Positions 1-9,459 of a stretch of 64,000 nucleotides of DNA are shown in pieces. The DNA is from Pelagibacteraceae bacterium AG-422-N09. Lineage in GTDB: Bacteria > Pseudomonadota > Alphaproteobacteria > Pelagibacterales > AG-422-B15. Numbering within the stretch: position 1 is the first letter of the stretch; every line of letters begins with the position of its first letter. The stretch spans positions 1-64,000 of the forward strand of contig QCMV01000004.1 in assembly GCA_003213515.1 (NCBI GenBank), in the 5' to 3' direction. The position numbers and the translations under genes were made by a program. A model generated the notes under the pieces. The model made no database searches. It was not told the DNA's origin and saw only the letters and a program-made list of their open reading frames with translations.

Positions 1-422
1 TCTCTCCAAGAGAAATCTCAAAATTATATTTTTTTAATCCAAAGGAATTAGATAAATTAAATTCTAAAAAAGATGAAATTGATGTTGATAAATCAAAAAA
101 ACTCTTAAATGAGATATCTAAGTTTGATAATGCTCAAGCAGTTGTTTGTGTGAGAGGATATATAATTGCAATTGAGGCTGCTGAAGGAACTGATCGTTTA
201 CTAGATAGAGTATTTGATGTGAGAAAAAACCTTAATCAATTAAAATCTAAAGCTGGAATGCTTGTAAAGATACCCAAGAAAAGTCAGAGTAAATTAGTTG
301 ATTTGCCTGTAATAGGGCTTAACACGCTAAGGCTAATTAAAAAGGCTAATTTAAACGGAATTGCAATCTATCCAAAACACACATTGATTCATGAAAAAAA
401 GAAAAGTCCTACAATATGCTAA
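1..422 (+). CDS. lpxI: UDP-2,3-diacylglucosamine pyrophosphatase LpxI, C-terminal part
   Basis: This is the 3' end of a gene cut by the left window edge; the frame is open from base 3 to the TAA at 420-422. The translated end carries a stretch around IIAIEAAEGTDRLLDR that matches the conserved catalytic-domain signature of LpxI (DUF1009), the enzyme that hydrolyses UDP-2,3-diacylglucosamine to lipid X in lipid A synthesis. The tail (AGMLVKIPKKSQ, then DLPVIGLNTL) also fits the family. An internal ATG at 150 gives an apparent short ORF, but the family match continues upstream of it, so 150 is not the start. In related bacteria lpxB follows; here only 40 bases separate it from the convergent gltA. 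Confidence 0.85.
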   Translation, partial: SPREISKLYFFNPKELDKLNSKKDEIDVDKSKKLLNEISKFDNAQAVVCVRGYIIAIEAAEGTDRLLDRVFDVRKNLNQLKSKAGMLVKIPKKSQSKLVDLPVIGLNTLRLIKKANLNGIAIYPKHTLIHEKKKSPTIC

Positions 423-462
423 AAAAATATGAATTGAAAATTTATGATGCAGCTCAGTAAAG

Positions 463-1785
463 TTATCTAGTGTTTTTTCTAGATCTTTTTACGCCATATT
501 TAAGGGATTTATTGCCAGTATAATACTGCCTTGGTCTTCCAATTTTCTGGATAGGGTCTTCAATCATCTCTGTCCATTGAGCAGTCCATCCAGCTGTTCG
601 AGCTATAGCAAAAATAACTGTAAACATTTCAGGTGGAAATCCTATTGCTCTAAGAATTATCCCAGAATAGAAATCAACATTAGGGTATAATTTCTTTTCT
701 ATAAAATACTTTTCATTTAAAGCAATTTTTTCTAACTCCATAGCGAGTTTAAGTATTGGATCATTTTTTATACCTACATGAGCTAAAACCTTTTTACATA
801 TTTTTTTTAAAATCTTTGCCCTTGGATCGTAGTTTTTATAAACCCGGTGTCCAAATCCCATTAATTTAAATGGATCTTTTTTTGATTTTGCTTTATTTAG
901 ATATTTTCCTATATTTTTTGTCGATCCAATTTCTTCAAGCATTTCTAAAGCTGCTTGATTTGCCCCTCCATGAGCTGGTCCCCATAAAGATGAGACTCCC
1001 GCAGCAATACAAGCAAATGGATTGGCACCAGATGAGCCAGCTAGACGCACCGTAGATGTTGAAGCATTTTGTTCGTGATCTGCGTGCAAAATAAATATTG
1101 TATCCATAGCTTTAGATATAACAGGAGAAATTTTGTATTCTTCTGCCGTATTACTAAAACACATATGTAAAAAATTTTCTGAAAAAGATAAGTTGTTTTT
1201 TGGAGATACAAAAGCTTGGCCAATTGAATATTTATACGCCATAGCACCGATTGTTGATGATTTAGCAATTATTCTTCTAGTCGCCTCTTGTCTTTGATGG
1301 GCGTCATTGATATCCAAGGTATCTTGATAAAATGAGGACAATGCCCCCATAACCCCGACCATCATTGCCATTGGATGAGCATCACGTCTGAAACCTTGAA
1401 AAAAGTTTATAATTTGTTCATGCAGAAGTGTGTGACGAGTAATAAGTTTTTTATATTTTTTTAATTGTTCCCTATTAGGCAAATCACCATAAATTAATAA
1501 ATTTACAACTTCTATAAAGTCACTTTTATTTGCTAACTCTTCTATATCATACCCACGATATCTTAAAATTCCTTTATCACCGTCGATGAATGTAATTTTT
1601 GATTCACACGATGCTGTTGAAGTAAATCCTGGATCATAAGTGAATAATTTTGCTTGTGAGTGCAGTTTAGAAATATCAATAACAGACTCACCTTGTGTAG
1701 ATTTGTATATTGGTAGTTCGTAAGTATTTTCGTTAATAGTAAGTTTTGCTGTTTTTATTTTAGAGGTGCTTTTATTTTTGGGCAT
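463..1785 (-). CDS. gltA: Citrate synthase, type II
   Basis: Condenses acetyl-CoA and oxaloacetate to citrate in the cytosol, the first step of the TCA cycle. At 440 residues it has the length of the hexameric type II enzymes. Catalytic residues are visible: His272 in [11 protein letters not shown], His313 in [13 protein letters not shown] and Asp371 in VDFYSG. The N-terminal ~50 residues carry the type II extension ([18 protein letters not shown]). It lies convergent to lpxI and in the same direction as lexA, 47 bases downstream of it. The gltA-lexA neighbourhood is common in Alphaproteobacteria. No clear terminator is visible after the stop. Confidence 0.97.
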   Translation of the reverse strand: MPKNKSTSKIKTAKLTINENTYELPIYKSTQGESVIDISKLHSQAKLFTYDPGFTSTASCESKITFIDGDKGILRYRGYDIEELANKSDFIEVVNLLIYGDLPNREQLKKYKKLITRHTLLHEQIINFFQGFRRDAHPMAMMVGVMGALSSFYQDTLDINDAHQRQEATRRIIAKSSTIGAMAYKYSIGQAFVSPKNNLSFSENFLHMCFSNTAEEYKISPVISKAMDTIFILHADHEQNASTSTVRLAGSSGANPFACIAAGVSSLWGPAHGGANQAALEMLEEIGSTKNIGKYLNKAKSKKDPFKLMGFGHRVYKNYDPRAKILKKICKKVLAHVGIKNDPILKLAMELEKIALNEKYFIEKKLYPNVDFYSGIILRAIGFPPEMFTVIFAIARTAGWTAQWTEMIEDPIQKIGRPRQYYTGNKSLKYGVKRSRKNTR

Positions 1786-1832
1786 TCACGTATTAATTAA
1801 ACTATTTATCAAATAATTAAAGCAAAATATAA

Positions 1833-2510
1833 TTAATATTTTCTTAAGAGACCTATTAATTTACCCTGAATTTTGACTCGATGAGCAGATAAAATTCGTG
1901 TTTCATAAATAGGGTTAGCACTTTCAAGTGCTATGCTTTGACCTTTTTTTCTAATTCTTTTTAAAGTTGCTTCATTGTCATCAATTAAGGCAACAACAAT
2001 TTCACCATTATCCGCTATATTAGTTTTTTTAATTAAAACAGTATCTCCATTGTGAATGCCTTCATTGATCATTGAGTCACCTTCAACTGTTAATGCATAA
2101 CTTTCACCTATTGGCATCATTTCTTTTGGAACATCAACAGATGTATCATTTTGTTGAATGGCTTCAATTGGAGTACCAGCAGCAATTTTTCCCAAAAGTG
2201 GAAGAGTACTTAATTTATGATTATCATCGTTCGCATTATTTATAAAATTTCCAACAACCAAATTATTTTTATTTTTTTCAGAAATCTTTATGTTTGATAT
2301 TCCATCTTTAATTATTTCAAGTGCTCTTGCTTTATGAGCTAATCTTTTTACAAATCCTCGTTCTTCGAGTGCTAAAATTAATCTGTGGATGCCTGATTTT
2401 GATTTTAAATTAAGTGCAGACTTCATCTCTTCATAAGAAGGAGTGACACCATTTTTACTTTGGAACTTCTGAATATAATTTAATAATTCTTTTTGCTTCT
2501 TTGTTAACAT
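1833..2510 (-). CDS. lexA: LexA repressor, SOS regulator
   Basis: Represses DNA-damage genes until RecA-ssDNA triggers self-cleavage. The N-terminal winged helix covers about residues 1-65 (start LTKKQKELLNYIQ), and the S24 peptidase domain the C-terminal half. The scissile bond is Ala111-Gly112 (GKIAAGTP); the nucleophile is Ser146 (EGDSMINEG) and the general base Lys184 (EATLKRI). Length 225 is normal. AAGGA lies 8 bases before the ATG. A GTTC-N7-GTTC box 21 bases upstream indicates autorepression. It sits downstream of trpC; the moaC-moeA genes that often lie between them are absent. Confidence 0.96.
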   Translation of the reverse strand: MLTKKQKELLNYIQKFQSKNGVTPSYEEMKSALNLKSKSGIHRLILALEERGFVKRLAHKARALEIIKDGISNIKISEKNKNNLVVGNFINNANDDNHKLSTLPLLGKIAAGTPIEAIQQNDTSVDVPKEMMPIGESYALTVEGDSMINEGIHNGDTVLIKKTNIADNGEIVVALIDDNEATLKRIRKKGQSIALESANPIYETRILSAHRVKIQGKLIGLLRKY

Positions 2511-2530
2511 TGATTCGATCCTTAATTAAT

Positions 2531-2545
2531 GTTCTATCAATGTTC
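2531..2545. promoter_or_regulatory. Alphaproteobacterial SOS box (LexA operator) of lexA
   Basis: The sequence GTTCTATCAATGTTC is an exact GTTC-N7-GTTC direct repeat, the LexA-binding site described for Alphaproteobacteria. It lies 21 bases upstream of the lexA start codon. Read on the lexA strand it is GAAC-N7-GAAC, just downstream of a TTGAAA that could serve as the -35 element, so bound LexA would cover the -10 region. Confidence 0.85.
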
Positions 2546-2608
2546 TCTTATAGTTTCAATAAAAAAAAATTCATTATTTTCAATGATTAATTGAGATTAT
2601 GTAATTTT

Positions 2609-3397
2609 TTAATTTAATAATTCTGCAATGCGGTTTGGCAAATTATCTGACTTCATTAAAAATTCACCAATTAAATAGTTGCTTATACCCGTGGTTGTAT
2701 GAATTTTTGATATGTCGCTTTTACTATGAAAGCCACTTTCAGAGATGATGAGTTTGTCACAATTATCTAAATGTTGGGACAAATTTATTGAGGTATCTAG
2801 GTTAGTCACAAAATTATTTAGGTTTCGATTATTTATACCTATCATATTTGAATTCATAGTTTTTGCTCTTTGCAGTTCATCATAATCGTGTACTTCAATA
2901 ATGCTATCCATCTTAAGTTCACTTGCTAAGTTAGCAAATCTATCTGCATCATCTTGACCTAACATTGATAATATGATCAGGATACAATCAGCCCCAATTA
3001 ATTTGCTTTCATATATTTGGTAATCGTCAACTATAAAATCTTTTCTTAGTATAGGTAGTTGCACTTCTTTTCTAATTTCAATTAAATCATCAATTTTGCC
3101 ATTAAAATATTTTTCGTCTGTCAAAACTGAGATGCACGAAATATTATTGTCTTCATATGCCTTTGCAAAATCGATTAAATTTATTTTCTCTTTAGTAAAT
3201 TTACCTAAAGAGGGACTGGCTTTTTTTATTTCTCCTATAATAGATATTTGACTCTTTTGATGATTTAATTTTTCAAAGAAAGGAAAGTTAATATTGTTTA
3301 TATTCAATTTACTTTCAATTTTTGATTGAGGAGTTATTTCTTTTTGATTTGAAACAAAATCAATTTTATACTCATATATTTCTTTTAATATTGACAT
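2609..3397 (-). CDS. trpC: Indole-3-glycerol-phosphate synthase
   Basis: Closes the indole ring from CdRP in tryptophan synthesis. The TIM-barrel motifs are present: IGEIKKASPSLG near residue 55, PILRKDFIVDDYQI near 118, GINNRNL near 190 and SESGF near 223. Length 262 is normal, and there is no fusion to TrpF. Its ATG overlaps the trpD stop as TAATG, so the two are probably translationally coupled. It is the last gene of the operon ppiD-trpE-trpG-trpD-trpC; the promoter is therefore probably upstream of ppiD. No trp leader peptide or attenuator was seen. Confidence 0.96.
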   Translation of the reverse strand: MSILKEIYEYKIDFVSNQKEITPQSKIESKLNINNINFPFFEKLNHQKSQISIIGEIKKASPSLGKFTKEKINLIDFAKAYEDNNISCISVLTDEKYFNGKIDDLIEIRKEVQLPILRKDFIVDDYQIYESKLIGADCILIILSMLGQDDADRFANLASELKMDSIIEVHDYDELQRAKTMNSNMIGINNRNLNNFVTNLDTSINLSQHLDNCDKLIISESGFHSKSDISKIHTTTGISNYLIGEFLMKSDNLPNRIAELLN

Positions 3398-4410
3398 TAT
3401 AAATTTGTAAATTTAGACAATTGTTCAATAATTCTCAAAGGTTCTCCACTTTCAATAATCAATTGAACTTCTTTAAAAGCTTTTACAATATTTTTTTCAT
3501 TGAAATCTTCGGATTGATTTATTAGAATACCGAAAGTGGCATTTGCACAAACAGTATTATAAAAAGTATCTTTTTTACCTTTAAATATTTCAATTATACG
3601 ATCAGCATTAAATATTGCGTCACTTCCTTTAATTTCATCATCTATCATTTTTGGACAATCAAGCATTTCAGGATCAAACTGCATAATTCCATTCTTATTT
3701 GTGAAAATTAAATTAATTCCGCTGAGAGATATTTCATCGTTCCCATCATGGCCAGCAATTAAGCAAATATTTTTGTCTTCTTTTTCAAAAACGTCCTTAT
3801 AAATATCAAAGACTTCTTTAGAATAAACGCCAACTATTTGATTTCTAACATTTGCTGGATTTAACAAAGGACCCAACATATTAAATATAGTTCGGAACCC
3901 AAGTAATTGTCTCACTTGAGCAACGTGTTTCATGGCAGGGTGGTGATTTGGGGCAAACATAAAGCATATTCCTATATTTCTGAGACAATCTTCTAATTTA
4001 GAAGTTTCCATATCGACATTTATGTTTAATGCTTTTAAAACATCAGCTGAACCACATTTTGATGTTAGTGCTCGATTTCCATGTTTAGCTATTGGTATAC
4101 CAGAGGCCGCCAAAACAAAAGCTGTTGCAGTTGAAATATTTAAGCTATTTTTTCCATCACCTCCTGTACCGCATGTGTCCATTGTATTTAATGGTGCATT
4201 GATTGAGAGCATTTTTTTTCTCATTACTTCTAAAGCAGCAATTACATGATGTGATTTAACTCCTGACTTTTGGAGCAATGAAATAAATGAGCTTATTTGT
4301 ATCTCACTTATTTCACCATTCATGATTTGCATAAAGGCTTTTTTAGTGGATTTTAAATCTAAACTATCTTCGTAAGCTAATTGAATGAATTCTTTGAAAT
4401 CAACAGTCAT
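3397..4410 (-). CDS. trpD: Anthranilate phosphoribosyltransferase
   Basis: Transfers the phosphoribosyl group of PRPP to anthranilate. The PRPP-binding GTGGDG motif (MDTCGTGGDGKNS), the KHGNRALTSKCGSADVL segment and the DEISLSG segment are typical. The open frame extends to 4491, but those 27 extra residues lie inside trpG and do not resemble the family. The ATG at 4410 overlaps the trpG stop as ATGA and gives a normal 337-residue protein, so I use it as the start. Confidence 0.95.
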   Translation of the reverse strand: MTVDFKEFIQLAYEDSLDLKSTKKAFMQIMNGEISEIQISSFISLLQKSGVKSHHVIAALEVMRKKMLSINAPLNTMDTCGTGGDGKNSLNISTATAFVLAASGIPIAKHGNRALTSKCGSADVLKALNINVDMETSKLEDCLRNIGICFMFAPNHHPAMKHVAQVRQLLGFRTIFNMLGPLLNPANVRNQIVGVYSKEVFDIYKDVFEKEDKNICLIAGHDGNDEISLSGINLIFTNKNGIMQFDPEMLDCPKMIDDEIKGSDAIFNADRIIEIFKGKKDTFYNTVCANATFGILINQSEDFNEKNIVKAFKEVQLIIESGEPLRIIEQLSKFTNL

Positions 4411-4982
4411 AAATTTAAAAAATTCTTCATTATTTTTTTGCCAAATGGTACAGAGGCTATACTTTCTGGATGAAATTGAACTCCATAGCAAGGGTAATTT
4501 TCATGCTCAATTCCCATTATTACATTTTTTTTATTGTCAATAGTCTCCGAAATTACTCTAAAATTTTTAGGCAGTGTTCCATTTTTAATTACTAAACTAT
4601 GATATCTAGTTGCTTCAAATGATGCTGGTAGTCCTTTGAATATTTTTGAACCAAGGTTTGAAACTTTTGAAGTTTTACCGTGCATAATTTTACCTGCTTT
4701 AATTATCTTTGCACCGAATGCTTGTCCAATGGATTGATGCCCCAAACACACACCAAGTATGGGCATTTTATCATAAAATTTTTTAACAAGATCTAAACAA
4801 ATACCTGCTTCATTAGGAGTGCAAGGACCAGGTGATATTATAATTTTTTCGGGATTAAGTTTTGCTATTTTTTTTAATGATATTTTATCATTTCTATATA
4901 TTTGAACGTTATGTCCTAGTTCTTCAACGTAGTGTACTAAATTATAAGTAAAGCTATCATAATTATCTATTAGCAATATCAT
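4407..4982 (-). CDS. trpG: Anthranilate synthase, glutamine amidotransferase subunit
   Basis: Supplies ammonia from glutamine to TrpE. It is a class I amidotransferase of 191 residues. The nucleophile Cys is in GVCLGHQSIGQAFG near residue 79, and the His/Glu pair is in YGVQFHPESIAS near residue 170. ATGA overlaps at both ends link it tightly to trpE upstream and trpD downstream, as expected for subunits made in fixed proportion. Confidence 0.96.
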   Translation of the reverse strand: MILLIDNYDSFTYNLVHYVEELGHNVQIYRNDKISLKKIAKLNPEKIIISPGPCTPNEAGICLDLVKKFYDKMPILGVCLGHQSIGQAFGAKIIKAGKIMHGKTSKVSNLGSKIFKGLPASFEATRYHSLVIKNGTLPKNFRVISETIDNKKNVIMGIEHENYPCYGVQFHPESIASVPFGKKIMKNFLNL

Positions 4983-6451
4983 AGGTTATTTCCAAGTACG
5001 ATTTCAGCAGCATTTAATACTGCTTTAGCTTTATTTACAGTCTCCATATATTCGAGTTCTGGATCACTATCATAAACTACACCGCCTCCAGCTTGAACAT
5101 ATAATTTATTTTTAGTAATTATCCCTGTTCTTAAAACGATGCAAGTATCCATATCTCCATCAGGAGAGATATAACCAATTCCACCCGCATAAATACCGCG
5201 GACATCAGTCTCTAATTCATCTATAATTTGCATAGCTCTTATTTTTGGTGCCCCCGATACTGTTCCAGCTGGAAATCCTGCCATTAGTGCTTCAATTGTA
5301 CTGATATTTTTTTTAAGTTTACCAGTTACATTAGAAACCAAGTGCATTACATGAGAATATTTTTCAATTATAAATTTGGCGGTTACGTTTACAGTTGATT
5401 TTTTTGCTACTTTACCAACATCATTTCGACCAAGATCTAACAACATTAAGTGTTCCGATGTTTCTTTTTCGTCTGAAAGTAAGTCTAACTCGTACTTTCG
5501 GTCCTGTTTTATGTTTTTGCCTCTCGGCCTTGTACCTGCGATAGGTCGTAAAGTTATTAATTCAGATCTAAGTCTGACCAGAATCTCTGGACTTGAGCCA
5601 ACAATTTGAAAATTAGGCAAATTAAAGTAGTACATAAATGGTGAGGGGTTAGTCAATCTCAGTACTTTGTACAGCGAGCTGCCTTTACTTTTAAAATTAG
5701 TTTCAAATCTTTGACTTGGAACTACCTGAAATATGTCACCAGCTTTAATATATTTTTTTGCTTTTTTAATATTATTAATGAATTTTGACTTAGTTATATT
5801 TGATTTAATCTTAAGCCTTTTCTTTTTATTGAGATCAATTGTATGATTGTTTACTTTTTTATAAAGGTTATTTTCTATATCATTTAATTCGTTAAGAACT
5901 TGTTCATATTCTTGAGCTTTTTTTACACCAGATAAGAAATGCTTTAATATATATAAAGAATTAGAAACATTATCATAAACAATTAATATCTGAGGAATAA
6001 AAAGTATAAGTTCAGGAGTCATTAAAGTGTTCTTTTTTTTGAACTTAGATATTTTCTCGATATTATAAATATTCTCATATGATATATAACCAAAAAAAGC
6101 ACCTGCCATAGGCGGCAGTTTTTTGTCCTTTAAAAATTTATACTTACTTATTGTTCTATCAATTTTTAAAAATGCATTTTTATTTTTTGAAGAAATTTTT
6201 TTTTCTTTAGTTTCTTTTCTATTGTTTATTTGTATTGTTTTAATTGTATTGTAACCACATATTGAATATCTTCCCTTATCCTTCCCTTTTTCAACAGATT
6301 CATAGAGAAAGCTAAAATTATTGTTTTCTACAATATTAATAAACTCAGGAATAGGGTCAGATTTAAATTTTTTTATTTTTTTAAAAAATATAAAATTATG
6401 TTTGTTTTTAAAGGATGTTAAATATTGATTTTTAGTATGAGAAAAATTCAT
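4979..6451 (-). CDS. trpE: Anthranilate synthase component I
   Basis: Converts chorismate and ammonia to anthranilate together with TrpG. The N-terminal domain has FLYESVEKGKDKGRYSI, the region that binds feedback tryptophan. The C-terminal chorismate-binding domain shows PSPFMYYFNLP, GSSPEILVR, RPIAGTRPRG and LLDLGRNDVGKVA. Length 490 is normal. The ATG overlaps the ppiD stop as TAATG, which places the trp genes under the ppiD transcript. The codons are lysine- and asparagine-rich, in line with the low GC content. Confidence 0.96.
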   Translation of the reverse strand: MNFSHTKNQYLTSFKNKHNFIFFKKIKKFKSDPIPEFINIVENNNFSFLYESVEKGKDKGRYSICGYNTIKTIQINNRKETKEKKISSKNKNAFLKIDRTISKYKFLKDKKLPPMAGAFFGYISYENIYNIEKISKFKKKNTLMTPELILFIPQILIVYDNVSNSLYILKHFLSGVKKAQEYEQVLNELNDIENNLYKKVNNHTIDLNKKKRLKIKSNITKSKFINNIKKAKKYIKAGDIFQVVPSQRFETNFKSKGSSLYKVLRLTNPSPFMYYFNLPNFQIVGSSPEILVRLRSELITLRPIAGTRPRGKNIKQDRKYELDLLSDEKETSEHLMLLDLGRNDVGKVAKKSTVNVTAKFIIEKYSHVMHLVSNVTGKLKKNISTIEALMAGFPAGTVSGAPKIRAMQIIDELETDVRGIYAGGIGYISPDGDMDTCIVLRTGIITKNKLYVQAGGGVVYDSDPELEYMETVNKAKAVLNAAEIVLGNNL

Positions 6452-8295
6452 TACATGAACAGTTTATCTATATTTTGATCATAAATTTCATAAGATGAAT
6501 TTTGAATAATTTCTAATGCCATTATATCAGCTAGTGATGAATTAAAATTATTATTTATATTTATTTTAACAGAATTATAAAAATCGTCAGAAATTTGATT
6601 TCTTGGCATAATAATTTCAGTGACAACACCAATTCCAATTCCTCCGTCAGGTTTTAGAATTTTAAATGGTTGATTAAGTTTATTATTAAATGCATTGACA
6701 ACTGTTTCATTCTGAAAGTCGGAGTTTGTACGATTTATCTTTTCAAGTTTTAGCAAATTATAATCATTATTAAGCACATATTCAGAAAAAGAATCTTCAT
6801 TTTGTATCTTAATTGAATTTAAAATGTCATCAGAAAGTTTATCAAGGTTTTTATCTTTTTGCTCGGCTACATAGTCAGTTATAACTTTTTCTCTAATTTT
6901 TTCTAAATCAGGTACGTAAGATTTTTGTTTTTCTTTAAGCGTATAAATATAGGCGATATTTTCTTTTATTATTATTTCTGAAATAAATCCGATTGGAGTA
7001 TTTTCATCCAAAAATGAACTATCTTCCCCTAAATTTACTAAAAACTGCTCAAAATCAACATTTTCAGATAATTTGATGTTAACGCTATTTTCAACTATCT
7101 CATCAAATGTATAATCATTAATTAGCAATTCATCTAGAATATTAATGGCGTCATCAAATTCTTGATATGCAGCCTCTAATGATAGGTATTCTATAATTTC
7201 ACTTTTAACAGATTCAAAATCTATCACTTTTTCTTCATTTACTTTACTTACCCTAAATAAATAAAACCCTAAATCATCGTAGCTAATGGGTTCGCTCAAG
7301 GCATTAACATCTAATTTAAAAATAAACTCTGAAATATTTTTAGAGAAAGTATCGCCAGTAAAATTTTCTATATTTGAAAGCTTAAAATCATTTATTTTAA
7401 TGTATTCATTAAAGTCATTAATATTTTTTTCTGCTACTGCATCATAAAAATCATAAGCTTCAGACTCATCGCTAAACCTTATAAAATGAATATTTCTGCT
7501 TTCTACTTCAGTATATTGATCAATATTATTGCTGTAGTAATCCTGAGCCTCAACAATATTAATATTCTCTTTTCTTTTAAAGTCATTAATATTTACTTCA
7601 ATAAAGTCTATAATAGTTTTCTCGGGAATTAGATAATTCGATTTATTATCCAAATAGTAATCATTAATTAAATTATTATTTGTATCAATTTTAACTTCAT
7701 TTTTATTCAATAAAAAATAACTAATTGTTCTCTTTTCACCTTCATAGTCATATAGTTTATTAATAATTGCATCATTTATGTAATTATCAGCATTAAAATT
7801 TTCAAAAATAATACCTTGAAAAATACTATTTTCTATTTCTCTCAGAAAAGATTCTTCAGATTGAAAATTATTTAAAATAAAATTTTTGTATTTAATATTA
7901 GAAAATGTTTCATTGCTGTCTTTGAATTCATCTAGATTAGATATCACTGATTTCAAAGACTCTTCATTTAAATATATGCCTCTTTTTTTAGCATAATCAT
8001 TAACCATTTTAGAATAAATGAGGTCTTGTAGCAGTAGATTATGAAGTTGCAACTCATAAGCTTCTTTGAGGCTTAAATTTGAATTGGTATTTTGATTATA
8101 ATCTCTTACAGTTTGTTGAAACTTTATATAAAATTCATCAAGCGATATTTTTTCATTACCTACTTTTGCAGCAAGTTGACTGTTGCCAGAAGAAAGTATG
8201 TCTCCCACGCCCCACAGAGCAAAACTTAAAACCATTATAGCAAGAAGTATTTTGCCAAAAATTGATGAAACTAAATTTCTTATTATATCTAACAT
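6451..8295 (-). CDS. ppiD: PpiD/SurA-type periplasmic peptidyl-prolyl isomerase
   Basis: A membrane-anchored folding factor for secreted and outer-membrane proteins. One N-terminal transmembrane segment (ILLAIMVLSFALWGVGDIL) is followed by a SurA-N-like region with the typical AAKVGNEKISLDEFYIKFQQ near residues 40-60, then a weakly conserved parvulin-like middle (about 240-370), and a C-terminal SurA-like tail. Length 614 fits PpiD. The protein is very rich in Asn, Asp and Ile. It starts 49 bases from the divergent tpiA and is the first cistron of the trp operon, a conserved alphaproteobacterial order. Confidence 0.88.
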   Translation of the reverse strand: MLDIIRNLVSSIFGKILLAIMVLSFALWGVGDILSSGNSQLAAKVGNEKISLDEFYIKFQQTVRDYNQNTNSNLSLKEAYELQLHNLLLQDLIYSKMVNDYAKKRGIYLNEESLKSVISNLDEFKDSNETFSNIKYKNFILNNFQSEESFLREIENSIFQGIIFENFNADNYINDAIINKLYDYEGEKRTISYFLLNKNEVKIDTNNNLINDYYLDNKSNYLIPEKTIIDFIEVNINDFKRKENINIVEAQDYYSNNIDQYTEVESRNIHFIRFSDESEAYDFYDAVAEKNINDFNEYIKINDFKLSNIENFTGDTFSKNISEFIFKLDVNALSEPISYDDLGFYLFRVSKVNEEKVIDFESVKSEIIEYLSLEAAYQEFDDAINILDELLINDYTFDEIVENSVNIKLSENVDFEQFLVNLGEDSSFLDENTPIGFISEIIIKENIAYIYTLKEKQKSYVPDLEKIREKVITDYVAEQKDKNLDKLSDDILNSIKIQNEDSFSEYVLNNDYNLLKLEKINRTNSDFQNETVVNAFNNKLNQPFKILKPDGGIGIGVVTEIIMPRNQISDDFYNSVKININNNFNSSLADIMALEIIQNSSYEIYDQNIDKLFM

Positions 8296-8344
8296 TTTTT
8301 ACTATGATGGTATAAATTAGAGTTTATAAAAGGAATAATCACGA

Positions 8345-9085
8345 ATGAAAAGGGTTAAATATACTATCGCTAATTGGAAGATGAATGGCTTAAATGGAGC
8401 TGTAAAGGTAGTTAATTCCATTGACAGGCATATTAAAAACACAAGACATAAAAAATCTAAAGTTGTCATTTGTCCCCCTTTCACATTGTTGACTAATTTC
8501 ATTAACGCAAAAACTGGAATTGATTTTGGGGGTCAAGACTGTCATCACTTAAATGAAGGTGCATTTACCGGATGTATCAGTGCTCAAATGCTTAAATCTG
8601 CAGGGTGCAAATATGTCATAATAGGCCATTCAGAACGAAGGGAGTATCAAAAAGAAACATCAAAAGAACTTAATTTAAAAATTGATATTGCAAACAAGTA
8701 TAATTTAAAAATTATTTACTGCATAGGCGAGAGATTAAGTGAAATAAAGATTAGAAAAAAAATTCTCAACAGTCAGCTCAGCTCACTCCCAAAAAAAATA
8801 AATATAAAAAATCTTATTATTGCTTACGAACCTGTCTGGGCCATCGGGACAGGTAAAACCCCATCAATCGGTGAAATCAATTGTATACATTTAGATATTA
8901 GAAATTTACTCTCAAAAAAAATTGGTAAATCTGAAAGTCAAAATATCTCAATATTATATGGAGGGTCAGTCAATCCTTCCAATGCTAGTGATATTTTAAA
9001 TTTAGATCAAGTAGATGGTGCTTTAGTGGGTGGCGCATCTTTAAAATCAAAAGATTTTAGTAAAATAATTGATTCTTACTCATAA
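8345..9085 (+). CDS. tpiA: Triosephosphate isomerase
   Basis: Interconverts dihydroxyacetone phosphate and glyceraldehyde 3-phosphate. Catalytic Lys12 (IANWKMNG), His95 (VIIGHSERREY) and Glu162 (AYEPVWAIGTGKTP) are present, as are the phosphate-binding ILYGGSVNP and GALVGGASL loops. Length 246 is normal. AAGGA stands 11 bases before the ATG. It heads the plus-strand run tpiA-secG-pyrG-kdsA-eno. Confidence 0.97.
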   Translation: MKRVKYTIANWKMNGLNGAVKVVNSIDRHIKNTRHKKSKVVICPPFTLLTNFINAKTGIDFGGQDCHHLNEGAFTGCISAQMLKSAGCKYVIIGHSERREYQKETSKELNLKIDIANKYNLKIIYCIGERLSEIKIRKKILNSQLSSLPKKINIKNLIIAYEPVWAIGTGKTPSIGEINCIHLDIRNLLSKKIGKSESQNISILYGGSVNPSNASDILNLDQVDGALVGGASLKSKDFSKIIDSYS

Positions 9086-9105
9086 TTAGATATATAACTC
9101 ATTTT

Positions 9106-9417
9106 ATGGAAACATCTTTATTAATAATCCACGCTATACTTGCAGTTGTTTTAATTATTGTTGTACTCGTTCAAAGAGCAGAGGGCGGTGCGCTTGGCAT
9201 TGGAGGCGGTAGTGACGGCATGTCTCCTCGAGGAAGCGCTGACATATTAACAAGAACAACCGCAATTATTGCTGTATTATTTGTGATTACAAGTATAAGC
9301 CTAACTGTTTTAAGTTTAAAATCGTCAGATAGAAGTCTAAATTTTGAAGATACAGGCACAGAGGAAACGATTGAAGGTTTAATTGAAGATTTACCTGAAC
9401 AACCACAACTAGATTAA
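9106..9417 (+). CDS. secG: Preprotein translocase subunit SecG
   Basis: Small accessory subunit of the SecYEG channel in the inner membrane. Two transmembrane segments (about residues 3-20 and 48-68) flank the conserved loop VLVQRAEGGALGIGGG. The C-terminal tail is short and acidic. Its position between tpiA and pyrG is the usual alphaproteobacterial one, 20 bases after tpiA. Confidence 0.93.
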   Translation: METSLLIIHAILAVVLIIVVLVQRAEGGALGIGGGSDGMSPRGSADILTRTTAIIAVLFVITSISLTVLSLKSSDRSLNFEDTGTEETIEGLIEDLPEQPQLD

Positions 9418-9422
9418 TACCT

Positions 9423-9451
9423 TTGATTTAATTAAGACTCTGTAGTATAAA
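9423..9451 (+). promoter_or_regulatory. Predicted sigma-70 promoter of pyrG, leaderless geometry
   Basis: TTGATT (9423-9428), a 17-base spacer and TATAAA (9446-9451) form a good housekeeping promoter. The -10 box ends only 8 bases before the pyrG ATG at 9460, so transcription should start within about 3 bases of the start codon. No Shine-Dalgarno sequence lies between them. This predicts a leaderless pyrG mRNA in addition to any read-through from secG. Confidence 0.55.
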
Positions 9452-9459
9452 ATACTTCC

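Noticed and set aside
870-1268. ORFs of 61 and 75 codons on both strands inside gltA
   Set aside because: Shadow frames of citrate synthase; low-complexity translations and no family resemblance.
4979-6451. A trp attenuator or leader peptide before trpE
   Set aside because: trpE overlaps ppiD, leaving no leader, and no Trp-codon cluster was seen.
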